Source of the DNA: Pleurodeles waltl
Lineage: Eukaryota; Chordata; Amphibia; Caudata; Salamandridae
DNA: 64,000 nt
Direction: 5' to 3'
Assembly: GCF_031143425.1 (NCBI RefSeq)
Contig: NC_090437.1
Span: 846,499,978 to 846,563,977 of the forward strand
The notes under the pieces were generated by a model, which saw only the letters and a list, made by a program, of their open reading frames with translations, ran no database searches and was not told the DNA's origin. A program made the position numbers and the translations under genes. The stretch's first letter is position 1. Every line of letters begins with the position of its first letter. Positions 45,350 through 57,015 of the stretch are shown piece by piece.

Positions 45350-47472
45350 TGTTGGACTTTTGCTTATGCAGGGTCATCCCCAGACTTTTTTGCCTCCTGC
45401 CTCCTATATTTTTCTGACATGTTGCTGTTGGCTTTTCAACTCTGAGCACTTTACCACTGCTAACCAGTGCTAAAGTGCATATGCTCTCCTGTTTAAATTG
45501 TATGTAAGTGGTTCATCCATGATTGGCATATTTGAATTACTAGTAAGTCCCTAGTAATGTGCACTAGAGGTGCCAGGGCCTGTAAATCAAATGCTACTAG
45601 TGGGCCTGCAGCACTGGTTGTGCCACCCACATAAGTAGCTCTGTAATCATGTCTCAGACCTGCCACTGCAGTGTCTGTGTGTGTATTCTTACACTGTAAA
45701 TTCGACTTGGCAAGTGTACCCACTTGCCAGGCCTAAACCTTCCCTTTCCTTACATGTAAGGCACCCCTAAGGTAGGCCCTAGGTAGCCCCAAGGGCAGGG
45801 TGCAGTGTATGGATAAGGTAGGACATATAGTAATGTGGTTTATATGTCCTAACAGTGAAATACTGCCAATTTCGTTTTCACTGTTGCAAGGTCTGTCTCT
45901 CTCATAGGATAATATTGGGGCTACCTTTAAATATGATTAAAGTGTAGATTCCCCTAGAGAGTAGATGGACATGTGGAGTTTGGGATCCCTGAACTCACAA
46001 TTTAAAAATACATCTTTTAGTAAAGTTGATTTTAAGATTGTGCGTTTGGAAATGCCACTTTTAGAAAGTGAGCATTTTCTTGCTTAAACCATTCTGTGAC
46101 TCTGCCTTGTTTGTGGATTCCCTGTCTGGGTCAGTTTGACAGTTGGGTTGTTTTTCACCTCACACCAGACAGTGACACAAAGGGAGCTGGGGTGTGATCT
46201 GCATTTCCTGATTAGCCATCTCTGCTAGGAGGGAGGGGTGGAGTGGTCACTCTCATCTGAAAGGACTGTGCCTGCCTCTGACAATGCTGTCTCCAGCCCC
46301 CTGGTGTGTGTCTGAGGCCTTGCCTGGGCAAGGCAGGATGTCACAAGAAGGTGTGAGTCCCCTTTGAAGGAAGGTGACTTCAAAGACTAAAATGGGTATA
46401 AGAAGGGCACCCAAACTTACAAACTTGAGAAACACTTCTGGAATCAAGGGGAACCTCTGCCTGGAGAAGAGCTGATCGCTGAGGAACAAGTGCTGCCCTG
46501 CCTGTGACTGTGCTTTGTGGAGCTTTCCTGCAGTGCTGCTTCTGCCTGAGTAAGAGGGCAAAGACTGGACTTTGTGTGCCTTCCATCTTGAAGAAGAAAT
46601 CTCCAAGGGCTTGATGTAGAGCTTGCCTCCTGTTGTTGAAGTCTCAGGGATAGCAAAGACTTCTTCCTGCCAGCACCTGGAGTCTCTGGAGAGACCCCTA
46701 CTCTGCTCTGTGGTGCCCTTCCAGTTCCTGGGACCCTGAAAGGAGAGGCTGGCAGCCTAAGGACAAAAATACACGCACCGAGGGCCGTGCGGAGAAAAGA
46801 TCGACGCGAATCCGATCGCGGCTGAGAAAACGACGCGACGCCGGCTCCGCAGCTGAGAAACGACGCCGCAGGAAACGCGACCGGAGAATCGACGCCCGGA
46901 GCAGGAGAAACGACGCGCAGCATCGCTGACGAAGGCTGAGAGATCGCAACCAGCGCCGCGGGACTTTCGGACCGTCGCGTGGCTGGCTTTTTCGACGCGC
47001 CTCGCCGTGCCGAGCTGTTTTCGACGCATATAACCGTGCAGGGTTATTTTCGACGCACACCGCCCGTGCGGGGTTATTTTTGCCGCAAACCAGGTACATT
47101 TTCACGCTAGCAGCGCTAGTGTGGTGTTACAACTACCTAAAGACTCTTTTTATTTTAAACCTTTAAAAAATCATAACTTGACTTGTGTATGTTGGATTTT
47201 TGTCGTTTTGGTCTTGTTTTGTCTAGATAAATATTTCCTATTTTTCTAAACTGGTGTTGTGTCATTTTGTAGTGTTTTCATTAAGTTACTGTGTGTGTTG
47301 GTACAAATACTTTACGCCCAGCACTCTGAGGTTAAGCCTACTGCTCTGCCAAGCTACCAAGGGGGTAAGCAGGGGTTAGCTGAGGGTGATTCTCTTTTAT
47401 CCTAACTAGAGTGAGGGTCCTTGCTTGAACAGGGGGTAACCTGACTGTCAACCAAAGACCCCATTTCTAACA
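45350..47472 (+). repeat. 3' LTR (LTR2)
   Basis: 2,123 bp, same termini as LTR1 and about 99.9 percent identical over the length compared by eye. Followed by the ctccc duplication at 47473-47477. Confidence 0.93.
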
Positions 47473-48716
47473 CTCCCTGAAGCCCATATACTGTTCCTCC
47501 TGCAGGCGCTGGGTCTCCTGAAACTTAGCCAGTACCGTTGCCATCGTCTCCTGGGAGTGGTGGTAGGCTCCCATGATGGAGGATAGGGCCTCGTGGAGAG
47601 TGGGTTCCCTTGGCCTGTCCGCCCCCTGTCGCACAGCAGCCCTCCCAGTTCCCCTGTGTTCCTAGGCCTCCGTCCCCTGGACCGTGTGCCCACTGCCACT
47701 GCCCCCAGGCCCCTGTTGTTGTTGGGGTGGTGGGTTAGCCTGGGTTCCCTGTAGTGGTGGATACACAGCTGATTGACGTGTCCTGGGGACGGAGGTATGG
47801 GCCCGCTGGATGGGTGCTGTGCTAGTGTTTCCAGAGGGGGGAAGGTCTGTAGTGGCCTGTGACTGTGTGATGGGAACCGACTGTCCCGAGGTTCCCCGAT
47901 GGGCCGGGCTGGTCATCTAGATCCAGTTGGACAGAGCTGCTGTCATCACTGTGGGCCTCTTCTGTTGGTGGTGTGGACATGTGTGGACCCTCCTGTCCGG
48001 TGACGTTGGGTAGGGGTCCCGCAGGGGTATAAAAGGATGTTTATTACATCTGTGTGTGTCATGGTGTGCAATGGGTGGGTGACCGTGTACCCCAGTGCTT
48101 ACATTCCTGTATGGGACCTTGTGTGATGATGGTTTAGGGGGTTGTATGGGTATGTGCAGTGGGCATGCTTTGGTGATGGGTGTCCATGCTTTGTTGTTGC
48201 ATGCAGGGCTTGGTGTTGTGATGGGTGGTTTGTGATGTTGGGACATATGTGAGGAGTTGGAGTGCTGGGGGTGAGGGTGGGGGTATGTGCTGGCATGCAG
48301 GTAGGGTGGGGGATGTAATAGTTAAGATTTGTCTTACCAGAGTCCATTCCTCCACCTACTCTTGCGAGGCCCTCAGGATGCAGAATCGCCAAGACCTGCT
48401 CCTCCCATGTTGTTAGTTGTGGGGGAGGAGGTGGGGGTCCGCTGCCAGTCCGCTGAACTGCCAGATGGTGTCTTGAGACCACGGAACGCACCTTCCCCCA
48501 TAGGTCGGTCCACCTCTTCCTGATGTCATCCCGATTTCTTGGGTGCTGTCCCACTGCGTTGACCCTGTCCACTATTCTTCGCCATAGCTCCATCTTCCTT
48601 GCAATTGAGGTGTGCTGCCCCTGTGATCCGAATAGCTGTGGCTCTACCCGGACGATTTCCTCCACCATGATCCTGAGCTCCTCCTCCGAGAACCTGGGGT
48701 GTCTTTGCCGTGCCAT

Positions 48717-49306
48717 GGGGTGGTGTAGGTGATATGTGGGGTGGAGTGTGTGGTGATATGTAGTGGGGTGTTGTGTGAGGTGCGTGGGAGTTCTGTGGGT
48801 GATGGTGTTGTGTGCCTGTGGATGCTGTTGTTCTTTCTGGTGCTGTCTCTCTCTGGCTTTTGTTTGTGATTAGTTGTCATAAGGGTTTGTGGGTGATGTG
48901 GGTGTGTGTTTTATATTGGATTGGGCGTGTGGGAGTGGTGTGTGTATCAGGTGTGTGTATTTAGATTTGTCCAATGTGGCTGTGTTTTGTAAATGTGTGT
49001 GTATTTTGAGCGCGGCGGTGTGTACCACCAATGGAATACCGCGGTTGAAAGACCGCCGCATGGATTCGTGGGTTGTGGTAGTGTGGGCGTATTCCTGTTG
49101 ATGTGACGGTGGAGGTTTTGTTTTCGCCAGTTTATCACTGACCTTTGGTGTGGCGGACTTGTGTGGGTGTCTAGATTTTGGCAGATTCCGAACTGTGGGT
49201 CATAATAGCTGTGGCAGAATTTCGCGGACGCGGCGGGGTGTTGGCGGTCTTCTGCACGGCGGTAAGCGGCTTTTACCGCCAATGTTGTAATGTTGTAATG
49301 ACCGCC
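48717..49306 (+). repeat. E2 right subterminal region and terminal inverted repeat
   Basis: The gene B promoter side: a GT-rich stretch (CA-rich on the minus strand) to about 48990, then gcggt-rich modules, ending ...ttgtaatgaccgcc at 49306. The inner part aligns with the left end of E4 (62041-62340). Confidence 0.75.
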
Positions 49307-49309
49307 TAT

Positions 49310-49613
49310 ATCTTTACTATGATGATGGCTCTCTGTGCTCAGTATTGGATTGAGTGAGTACCTGTATGATTTGTCCCTGTTTTCATTTTCATTTTCTCTG
49401 ATTGTGTTATTGGTATTTTGATGGCTTTACCTTGTAATTAATTTCATCATTATGGGTTGCATTAATGAGGTATTTATGCTGAGTTTGGCATTAATTAATG
49501 AGCTTATTTCAGGTATGCACTACCGGTGGTGTACCTTTCAATTACTGACATTGTGAACTTGATTTGAGCATCAGTTTCCTTTTCCTTTTTTGTAACATAG
49601 TCGCATTTGAGAT
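49310..49613. other. Flank between E2 and E3
   Basis: About 300 bp of AT-rich sequence. No gene or repeat recognised. Confidence 0.4.
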
Positions 49614-49940
49614 TTAGGTGGTCATTACAAGTTTGGCGGTCTCTGGACCACCATGCTGGCGGCGGCAGCCGGGCTGTGAAGACTGCCAATTTATGACTAC
49701 AGAGGTGTTCCCAACAGAACACAGTCAAACTACCGTCAGTAGCACCAGTGCAGTCATGCAGCCACGGATGGCGGTAGGCACCTTCAGGCCGTCGGGGACC
49801 ATGTTTCCACCGGGAACATTACGAGGCTGCACACCACCAAGGTTTCCGCTGCGGTCACACCACCACGAAAATCCTGGCGGAAACCAACTCTGTAGAAGGA
49901 AACATTCACCTTCAGGAACACATACCTGCCCGGAGCTGCA

Positions 49941-50012
49941 ATGGAACCTGAACTGGAAGTCCTCCCACTGCTCCTGCTTGCAAAAAGACTCCGGAACCAG
50001 CGTCGAAAATAA
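49941..50012 (+). pseudogene. HARBI1-like: E3 transposase exon 1 relic
   Basis: ATG at 49941 opens MEPELEVLPLLLLAKRLRNQ, clearly related to the exon 1 peptides of E1 (MEPELHFFPML) and E2 (MDPELQILPAI). It is shorter, and a stop follows where the donor should be. The downstream catalytic exons are missing. Confidence 0.65.
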
Positions 50013-50049
50013 CAACCATAAGTAGACACACCTAGCGGACACTGGAGGG

Positions 50050-50740
50050 AATGGCATCAGTACCCACGCACACACAACATACACCTCCTGGATGGCAAGC
50101 AACGACCACACACATACATAACCATACACCCATACGAAGACACACAGTTACTGAGACACATGCACACCCATACTACACACACGCACACCCATACTACACA
50201 CACCACGGCCAACACACACATGCCATACACACACCAACCGGCACACATAGCACCAGCACTAACACAATCATACACAACACCACTGAGTCCCACAAAGACA
50301 CCAAAACTGCAACCACACAAATGCTAGGCTAAGCAATCTCACTGTACACCTCCACATGACCACACATACATACAACAACACACCACAACACCACACAGTA
50401 TCAACCAACACAATCACACTGCCATACAAGCATATGTCACACTACACCCACACACAATTCGTATGACATAGCCACCACAACACATATGGACAAACACATA
50501 ACAACCACACAAGGGCACAGAATACCACCATCACACAACTCTACACACACAATACACAATTCACATACACACATGCATGTAACAAACACAAAAATATTCA
50601 ATGCACAATATGCAGCAAAAATAGCCGGGCAATTGGCAGAGCCACACACACAACATGCAGGCCAGGCACAACAGTTAGCACAACCCTCACATACACACAA
50701 ACCAAAGCCCACAAACACCAAACAGCCATGTAGAAAGAAA
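50050..50740. repeat. CA-rich low-complexity tract in E3
   Basis: Degenerate cacaca / acacacatac sequence over about 700 bp. No credible coding frame. Similar CA-rich tracts mark internal parts of the other Harbinger copies. Confidence 0.7.
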
Positions 50741-51349
50741 AGCAGGACAAGTGTGTTACCATTGAATCCAACACCAGATTGGTCCAGATGTATTAATAAT
50801 GTTCAATTGAAATAATATTTGTATCTATATACAATAATGAGGCCTTTGGTCAGTCCAAAGTTCAAGGTGCCAACTGCGCCAATGGCACATCACTGTGGCA
50901 TTACTTGACATCAAGCGAGCAGGCAGGCACCTCAGGGATGAGGTGGGTGGTGAAGAGGGAGGTGTGGAATTGGGAGGGGGTACTTGGGCTTGGGAGGGGC
51001 AGACTTCTTGGCAGGGGGAGGGGCATGAGCTTAGGGAGGGAAGAAGAACGTTTGGAGGTATTACAGGGGGGAGAGGGGTATGGAACAGGGAAAACTCAGA
51101 GAGGAAATGTTTCTTAAACACATGGGTGCAGTCATGGTAAAAGGGTTTGGGAGTGGAGGGAAAGGGAGTGGTTGTGAGATGTCTTGGTGCAAGTGCGTTC
51201 GTGGAATGCTTGTGGGTGCTGGGTGTCTGTTGGGTGGGTGAGTGAGGGTGTTTAGGTGTGTTGGGAGGAGGTGCCTGGAGATGCCTAGTGTATGGGTGAC
51301 TGTCTGTTGATCTGGTGTCTACAGGTATGGTACATGTGCTGCATGTGGG

Positions 51350-54300
51350 GGTGTCGTGGTTGTGGTGGCTGCAGATGTGGTGACTAGGGTGACTAGGGTG
51401 GATGTCTGCGGGCCTGCTATTGTGCTGACTGCGGGTAAGATAGGACTGGTGGCTGGATCCATGAATGATGGTGTGGTAGCTGCAGGTGTGTCTGGTGTAG
51501 TGTCTGTGAAGGAGGAGGTGGTGGGGGAGTCAATGCAGGGAGTGAATGTTGGTGTGTCTGCAGGTGGCTGTTGCTTGTGTGCATGCCAGCGGTGGGTCTT
51601 GTGGTGCTTGTGTTTGTCTGAGCTACCCTTGTCTGTTGAGTTGGATGCATGCCTATGTGTACGTGTGCTTTGGATGGGTATGGGGAGAGGGGTTTGGCAT
51701 TGGTAAGAGGTAGTTGGAGGGGGGTAGACAAAGGGACACTGGCTGCCATCAGAGAGGAGGCCAAAGCCCAAAATGATCTCTACATCCCAGCCATGGCACC
51801 ATCAATGCCCACCAGGAACGCATTGCTCTGTTGGATCTGAGCTGCCAGTCCCTGGATGGCATTCCTAATGGTGGACTGACCCACAGAGATGGACCTCAGG
51901 AGGTCAATAGCTTCCTCACTGAGGGTGAGGGCAGCAGGGCTGACTGCGGCAGAGGTGCCTGCGGCGAAGGAGATGCCCACCTTCGTGGGTGAGTGGGCAC
52001 GGGCAACTGGGTGAGGAGCTACAAGGAGGGCGGTGGTAGTAAGGGGGTGGTGAACATAGATGGTGCTGGGGGGGTCCCAGATGGGTCCGCCACCACCAGG
52101 GAGTGTCCACCAAAGGAGGACTCCGGAGAAGGGGTGGTAGATCCGGTCTCCCCTGTTGCACTCCTCTCACCCTCCGTCCCACTAGGTCCCTCAATCTCGC
52201 TGGTGCCAGCTTCCTGGGGCTCATGGGCTGCTGCTTCCCCACTGGCCTGTGCCCATTCTCTTTCACCAGACAATGCTGATGCACACAAAAAGAGAGAGAG
52301 GGACGGGGAGAGAGACAGAGAGAGGTGGAAAGGGTCAACATATACTTCCCATAGACAAAGCTACACATGTTAATCTGTGACAATACATATCATAGCTAGG
52401 CAATGGCATTTGCCATCTCACATTATCTGCTTCATGTCATTACATGTCATTACTACCCACACCTGTATGCCAACCCTTATACCTACATCAATACCTAAGT
52501 AGGACTCCAGCACTAGAGTCATCCCCATGATGCCAACTAAAGCGCTTTTAGCTGGCACAGCATGCCCTGGATGCAGTTTTAATAGTATGCCTGAATTCAC
52601 ATCTTACCTCTCCATACCCCTTTCACACATTAGATGTGCAACTGAGTGAATACAACACTTCAGGCCTCTACATTAACAACATCTGATAAGTCCATGTCCC
52701 ATGTGACATGTCAATCACAGTGAAGATAACTCCACTCACAGACCACACCACATCTCCCTGTCATATTACATGGCAGGCCACTCAGTACAGTGATGCCATT
52801 ATTGAAAACAACTCTGAGTTATCCAATACAAGTCAGACACCCAAACAGTTCAAATCTGGTGTGTACTATGTGAATCAGTGGTATAGCCATGTGATCAGTC
52901 AGACCCCATCACAGAGCCATTGTGGCTGACACACTGCTAAGTGTGCCAACAATGGGCCATATACCACATATAGCACATCCAAGCACATCCACTGAGTGCA
53001 GTATCACAAGAGATGTATTAAAGGAACACAAATATAACATCATGGACCACTTCCAATGCCACCACACATGCAGGTACACCAGCTATACTACGCACCATGA
53101 CAAATCCTGCCTCACACACACCATTCCACAATTGGCAAAACCTGTCACAGGGCCCAGACAACACACATCTCAGAGGGGAAAGTTTTGCATTAATTGGGCA
53201 CACATTGGCATACAACACTGGCTGTACACCAATTACACATCCCACTACCACATAAGGCAGCTTGAGGAGACTGAATCCAAATATTGAATCACATTAACAT
53301 GCCATGTGTAATGCTATCCCAAACCACTCCTAATATGCCAGTACCTATTGCCCAAGTCAAGCTGTAATAGTCACAGGCCATCAGATGTGCCCTCAAAATT
53401 CCATTTTAACATGATGTAGGCAGTTACTCAGCATTGCAGCATCGGAATTGCTAGGGGTTTTTCATACATGCCATGTACACACAATGGTGACAAATAAGGG
53501 ATCTCACAGGGCACTTAGCACCTCTAGTACCATCCCACAGGTTTGAAGGCCACATCTCTCAAAGTATAGCTCCTAGAAATGCATGATCTGTGCAATCCGG
53601 CCATATATATTTTACATATTGCAGTATCCCAGTTTGGCTACCTACGCATGCCCTACAGTAGCAGATCACCTATATGTGCCTAGTCAGCTATCAGGCCCAG
53701 ACTCCTGTCCCATGAGGGCCATTTCTGTGGTGGAACTGTAATGCCAGCCCCACAATCTGTCAATACCAGATACAGTACATGATGTACACAGTCCCAGTGA
53801 TAAAAGGAGAGTCACACATTATCATACACAAGTTGGCAACACAGATGGGAGTGACCTGACACCTCACAGCCACTAATGCAGATGGATAGAGCTGGTTATA
53901 CACAATGCCTAGGGTGATCCAAACACTCCCATCCATTGTATGGCCAGGATGGAGTCAGACATGTGCCTATGGCATCAGTGCATCTCCTCATTGCAGATAT
54001 GGAGAAGTATGGAAATGTGAGTTGTACATCCACTGACAGTACAGCATGGAAACACATCTACTAAAGATACTCTGCCAGGGTGCCTAATACCCATTACCAA
54101 TTGACCATGAACATGTAACATAAACGACAATGTCACTTTGCCTGCAGTGGGGCACCCAAACCCATTTAAGTGCAGCCAACTCCCAGGATACAGTCAGTAT
54201 TCACCCCCTTGTGGCTGCTGTGCTGCCCTCAAACACCCATTTACCTCAGGGTCGGCCACTGCCAAAATGTGGGCCATTAGGTGGGTCAGCTTCCAACGGG

Positions 54301-54787
54301 CACCCCTCTTTTGTTGGGAGGACATCACCAGCTGGGCTTCCACTGTCTTCTGGGCCCAGCATCTCAGGTCCTCCCACCGCATGTGACAATGGGTACTCTG
54401 CTGGGCATGGACCCCTAGGGTCCGCACTTGCTTGGCGATGGCATGCCAGCTCCCTTTTTTATGATGGGTGAGAAAGTCATGTAGAACGGCGCCATACCTA
54501 CAGCAGTGGACTATAAATATCAGGCTCACCAGATGCACACACATACCCATTGTCACAGTTCACACGCCTTAACTCCATGCCACCTGCATGCATGTACTCC
54601 CTTACCGGTACACTTACACCTTTCACCCTCACACACACACCCCTATCACACATGACTATGGCATTGGGCTCACCTGCTCCTCTGGTGCTCCATACAGCTG
54701 TCCATGCATGGGTAGGATCCCTTTCACCAGCTTCTCAAGTTCTTCTTGGGTGAAGGCTGGGGCCCTATCACCTGCAGGACGTGGCAT
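51350..54787 (-). pseudogene. E3 gene A: Myb/SANT-like protein, broken
   Basis: Exon 1 is 54787-54674 (114 nt, MPRPAGDRAPAFTQEELEKL, GTGAGC donor), the same length as in E1 and E2. Exon 2 is about 54475-54205 (GSWHAIAKQVRTLGVH, STHCHMRWEDLRCW, HILAVADPEVNGCL); the acceptor AG of E2 reads AC here. Intron 2 is about 1.9 kb against about 0.4 kb in E2, so it probably holds an additional insertion. Exon 3 begins about 52276 (ALSGEREWAQ) with a Ser/Thr/Glu-rich linker. It then contains the helical block in another frame (ALTLSEEAIDLLRSISVGQS near 51915) and a Ser/Thr/Pro-rich tail. Two or more frameshifts and a stop make it non-functional. Confidence 0.75.
52290..54200. other. Enlarged intron 2 of E3 gene A
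   Basis: About 1.9 kb, AT-rich, no convincing ORF. It is about 1.5 kb longer than the E2 intron. I see no clear terminal repeats marking an inserted element. Confidence 0.4.
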
Positions 54788-55110
54788 GATGGCTCCCAGA
54801 GACTGTACAAAGCAGCTCATATTGTGGAGGTCTTGCTTGAAAGAGTGTCAGGAGGCAAGTGAGCAAGGCTGCAGAAAATGGGGGTCATGGCTGCCGCGTA
54901 TAGGACTGTCATCGCCGGCGGTGATTGCCATTGGCCCCAGTCCCCCACAGGCAGAAATGTTAACCAATGAATAGTTGCACTGCGGTTGCGACTGCCTACC
55001 GCCATGACGACATACGCCAGCAGACTTAGGTCACTTCCAACTGTCCTCTGCAGCAGGACAGGCAGCTGCCATTTTATGCTCATTCCAATTTAAGCTTTGC
55101 CTGGATCTGG

Positions 55111-56290
55111 TCATCTAGAGGAAGGAGTATATTATGCTGACATGGTCCGCAGGTATCCACTCAGTGGAATTCAGTTGTTCTATAAACTGGGGGTTTAACA
55201 TGGGATTACATTAGGAATCCAAAATAGTCTTGGAGATAGAAGCCTCTTGGGAGGAGGATTTTGGAATCTTTGATTTGGGACCAGAAATCTAAGTCATCCC
55301 CAGAATCAGGATCATCACCGGAGTCAACGTCTGCCACGTCCTCATCCGTTTCATGGATTTTAGTTCTCACAAATTTTTTGTGAGTGTTTTGTAAATTCTT
55401 TGTTCAGGTTTTTTATTTGAAACCAGAGTTAGATGGAGAATTCCCCTCCTTGGCAGGAGGCCTTTGAGGAACGTTGTCCTCGGTCACATGTGAGGCATGC
55501 TCTCGAATCCCAGACTCAGTCTTTTTAGTATTAATATTTTTTGTGGTAAAGGCTTCCACAGCCGTGCGCTTTCTGCTTTCCCCCGCAGATGGGGCCATAT
55601 TGGATTGAGTCATCCAATTCAAAACACTTGTTTCAAAATGTTTGGTATCTTTGTTCAAAGATGCTGACACAGCTTTGGACACAGAAGCTTGGATAAAGTC
55701 TTAAAGACTATTTTTAAGCTCCTCATCATTTTCCTCAGAATACTGGGAAAAAGGAATATTGTGTGACTTGATTTGTCATATATTAATTTAGTATAAATGT
55801 ATTTAATGGAGTACAATAGGAATAAATGAAAGAAATGAAATAGGGCCCTAACATGAAGAACTCTACAGATTCCCAAAACTGGAGAGACAAAAAAGTGTTG
55901 AACTTGAGGATAATTGGTTCCTCCCCAAAAGGGAAATGCAAGCTGAGGGGGCATGCGAGGGGCAGGAGCCCACGCCCCTAGAAGTGCAGGAGGGGAAACG
56001 AGAAGAGTCACGCTTCGCTTCGGAAGAAAAGGAGACCGAAGTGTTGGGAAGAAGTGTAGACCGAGGGTAAGCAGGAAGGGCAGCGGAAGGCCAAAGGACA
56101 AAGCTTGTTTGTCGAATGAGGTATGGGAAAGAGCGCTGCGCCACATGAGGAGAACTCAGGCAAGCGCAATGAGAAAAATGATAAAGGGGAGGAAAGCGCC
56201 TGTGCACACAATGCAGTGCGTAGAATAGGTTCAAACAGAATAAATTTATTGTAACGTTAACAAACAATGATCAATAAATAATTCCACATT
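55111..56290 (-). pseudogene. Unclassified decayed coding sequence
   Basis: On the minus strand a 89-codon frame at 55682-55413 (KAVSASLNKDTKHFETSVLN, MAPSAGESRKRTAVEAF) is preceded by an acidic stretch (QYSEENDEELKNSL) and followed by another acidic, frame-shifted stretch (DEDVADVDSGDDPDSGDD, about 55340-55280). Charged, Ser-rich proteins of this type occur as the first ORF of several retroelements, but I see no diagnostic motif. The rest (55700-56290) shows nothing certain. Confidence 0.35.
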
Positions 56291-56634
56291 GAAGCTAGAA
56301 ATGGGGTATACTTATCTTGACTGCGAGCAGCAAGAAAAGAGGGCTGCTTGCAGTCAAGTTAGGTATAAGACCCGTTGCCTGGTCCCTGATGGGATCTCTG
56401 TACTCAGTTTTTTGTTGATCCCATTAGGGATGTAGTGATGTTCCCAGCCGCATGGGATTTGTAGTTTGTTCTGTTTCTTGACTGCTGCTATTCATTAAAG
56501 CAAGAGAAGTATTAGCATAATATGAGCCTCCGGTTTTGCCATATAATTATAGACAAAGTCATGAAGTCCTACGTTTATTTCCATGGCAATTTTTAGGTTA
56601 TATGCCACAAATTCACAGTTGCTTTCCACACTTA
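56291..56634. other. Intergenic sequence
   Basis: About 340 bp without recognised features, ending in tta (56632-56634), the left duplication of the following MITE. Confidence 0.4.
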
Positions 56635-56824
56635 GGGGGTTATTCTAACTTTGGAGGAGGTGTTAATCCGTCCCAAAAGTGACGGAAAAGTGACGGATTT
56701 ACCACCAGCCGTATTACGAGTCCATTATATCCTATGGAACTCGTAATACGGCTGGTGGTATATCCGTCACTTTACCGTCACTTTTGGGACGGATTAACAC
56801 TCCTCCAAAGTTAGAATAACCCCC
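56635..56824. mobile_element. 190-bp near-perfect foldback MITE with TTA duplication
   Basis: Ends GGGGGTTATTCTAACTTTGG and its reverse complement. The inverted arms extend almost to the centre (about 56725) with few mismatches. tta flanks both sides (56632-56634, 56825-56827). The 3-bp TTA target and GGGGGT start fit PIF/Harbinger. The near-perfect arms imply a young insertion. Confidence 0.9.
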
Positions 56825-56827
56825 TTA

Positions 56828-57015
56828 ATAAACAAATAACCCTTCCTCTCTTTCACCCTGACACAGGCCCCATGCATTTATTCTTCTTCTACAATCTTCC
56901 TCTATTACTCACTCCACAAATTAAGGGATTTATTTCCACTGCAAACCTTGTTCCCTCTTCCACATGCCACAGCATGTCACACATTTCTAACATGCACTGC
57001 CATGGTCCTTGTAGC
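56828..57015. other. Intergenic sequence
   Basis: About 190 bp of pyrimidine-rich sequence on the plus strand. Nothing recognised. Confidence 0.35.

Larger units (their letters stand above)
40170..47472 (+). mobile_element. Young 7.3-kb LTR retrotransposon with a single Gag-like gene (non-autonomous)
   Basis: Two direct 2.12-kb LTRs (40170-42291 and 45350-47472), starting TGTTGG and ending TAACA, flank a 3.06-kb internal region. A 5-bp target-site duplication (ctccc) surrounds it. The internal part has a primer-binding-site candidate right after LTR1 and one 940-codon ORF; no protease, reverse transcriptase, RNase H or integrase is present, and there is no room for them. It must rely on enzymes from another element. 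The superfamily (Ty3/gypsy-like or other) cannot be set without pol. It inserted into E2 gene B. Confidence 0.9.
39885..48716 (-). pseudogene. E2 gene B: NAIF1-like Myb/SANT protein, split by an LTR retrotransposon
   Basis: Exon 1 is 48716-48338 (379 nt) and fully open: RHPRFSEEELRIMVEEIV, VEPQLFGSQGQHTSIARK, RNRDDIRKRWTDLWGKVRS, a Myb/SANT-like domain of the NAIF1 type. Exon 2 would start at 48018, but its acceptor reads GG in place of AG (48020-48019). A one-base insertion near 47897 and a TAG near 47668 also break exon 2. The LTR element (40170-47472) sits in the codons for the FREEL segment; the C-terminal exon resumes at 40169 (REELRTISSTLGTIIGVL) and ends at TGA 39887-39885. The family role is DNA binding that assists Harbinger transposition. 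Because several lesions are unrelated to the LTR insertion, the gene was probably already decaying. Confidence 0.85.
32513..49306 (+). mobile_element. PIF/Harbinger DNA transposon E2, both ends present, with nested insertions
   Basis: Left end GGTGGTCATTACAACCC at 32513; right end at 49306, read inward GGCGGTCATTACAAC. TAT flanks both sides (32510-32512 and 49307-49309), a 3-bp target-site duplication as expected for PIF/Harbinger. Contents left to right: transposase exon 1 (+), minisatellites with a nested MITE, gene A (-), transposase exons 2-3 (+) and gene B (-), split by a 7.3-kb LTR retrotransposon. Without insertions the element is about 8.9 kb. Order and orientation mirror E1. Confidence 0.9.
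49617..55110 (+). mobile_element. PIF/Harbinger DNA transposon E3, right part missing
   Basis: Left end GGTGGTCATTACAAG at 49617, preceded by tta (49614-49616). It contains a transposase exon 1 relic (49941) and gene A (-, 54787 to about 51350). Similarity to E2 stops at about 55110, which corresponds to E2 38145, just before transposase exon 2. The catalytic exons, gene B and right end are absent. The strand given is that of the transposase relic. Confidence 0.75.
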
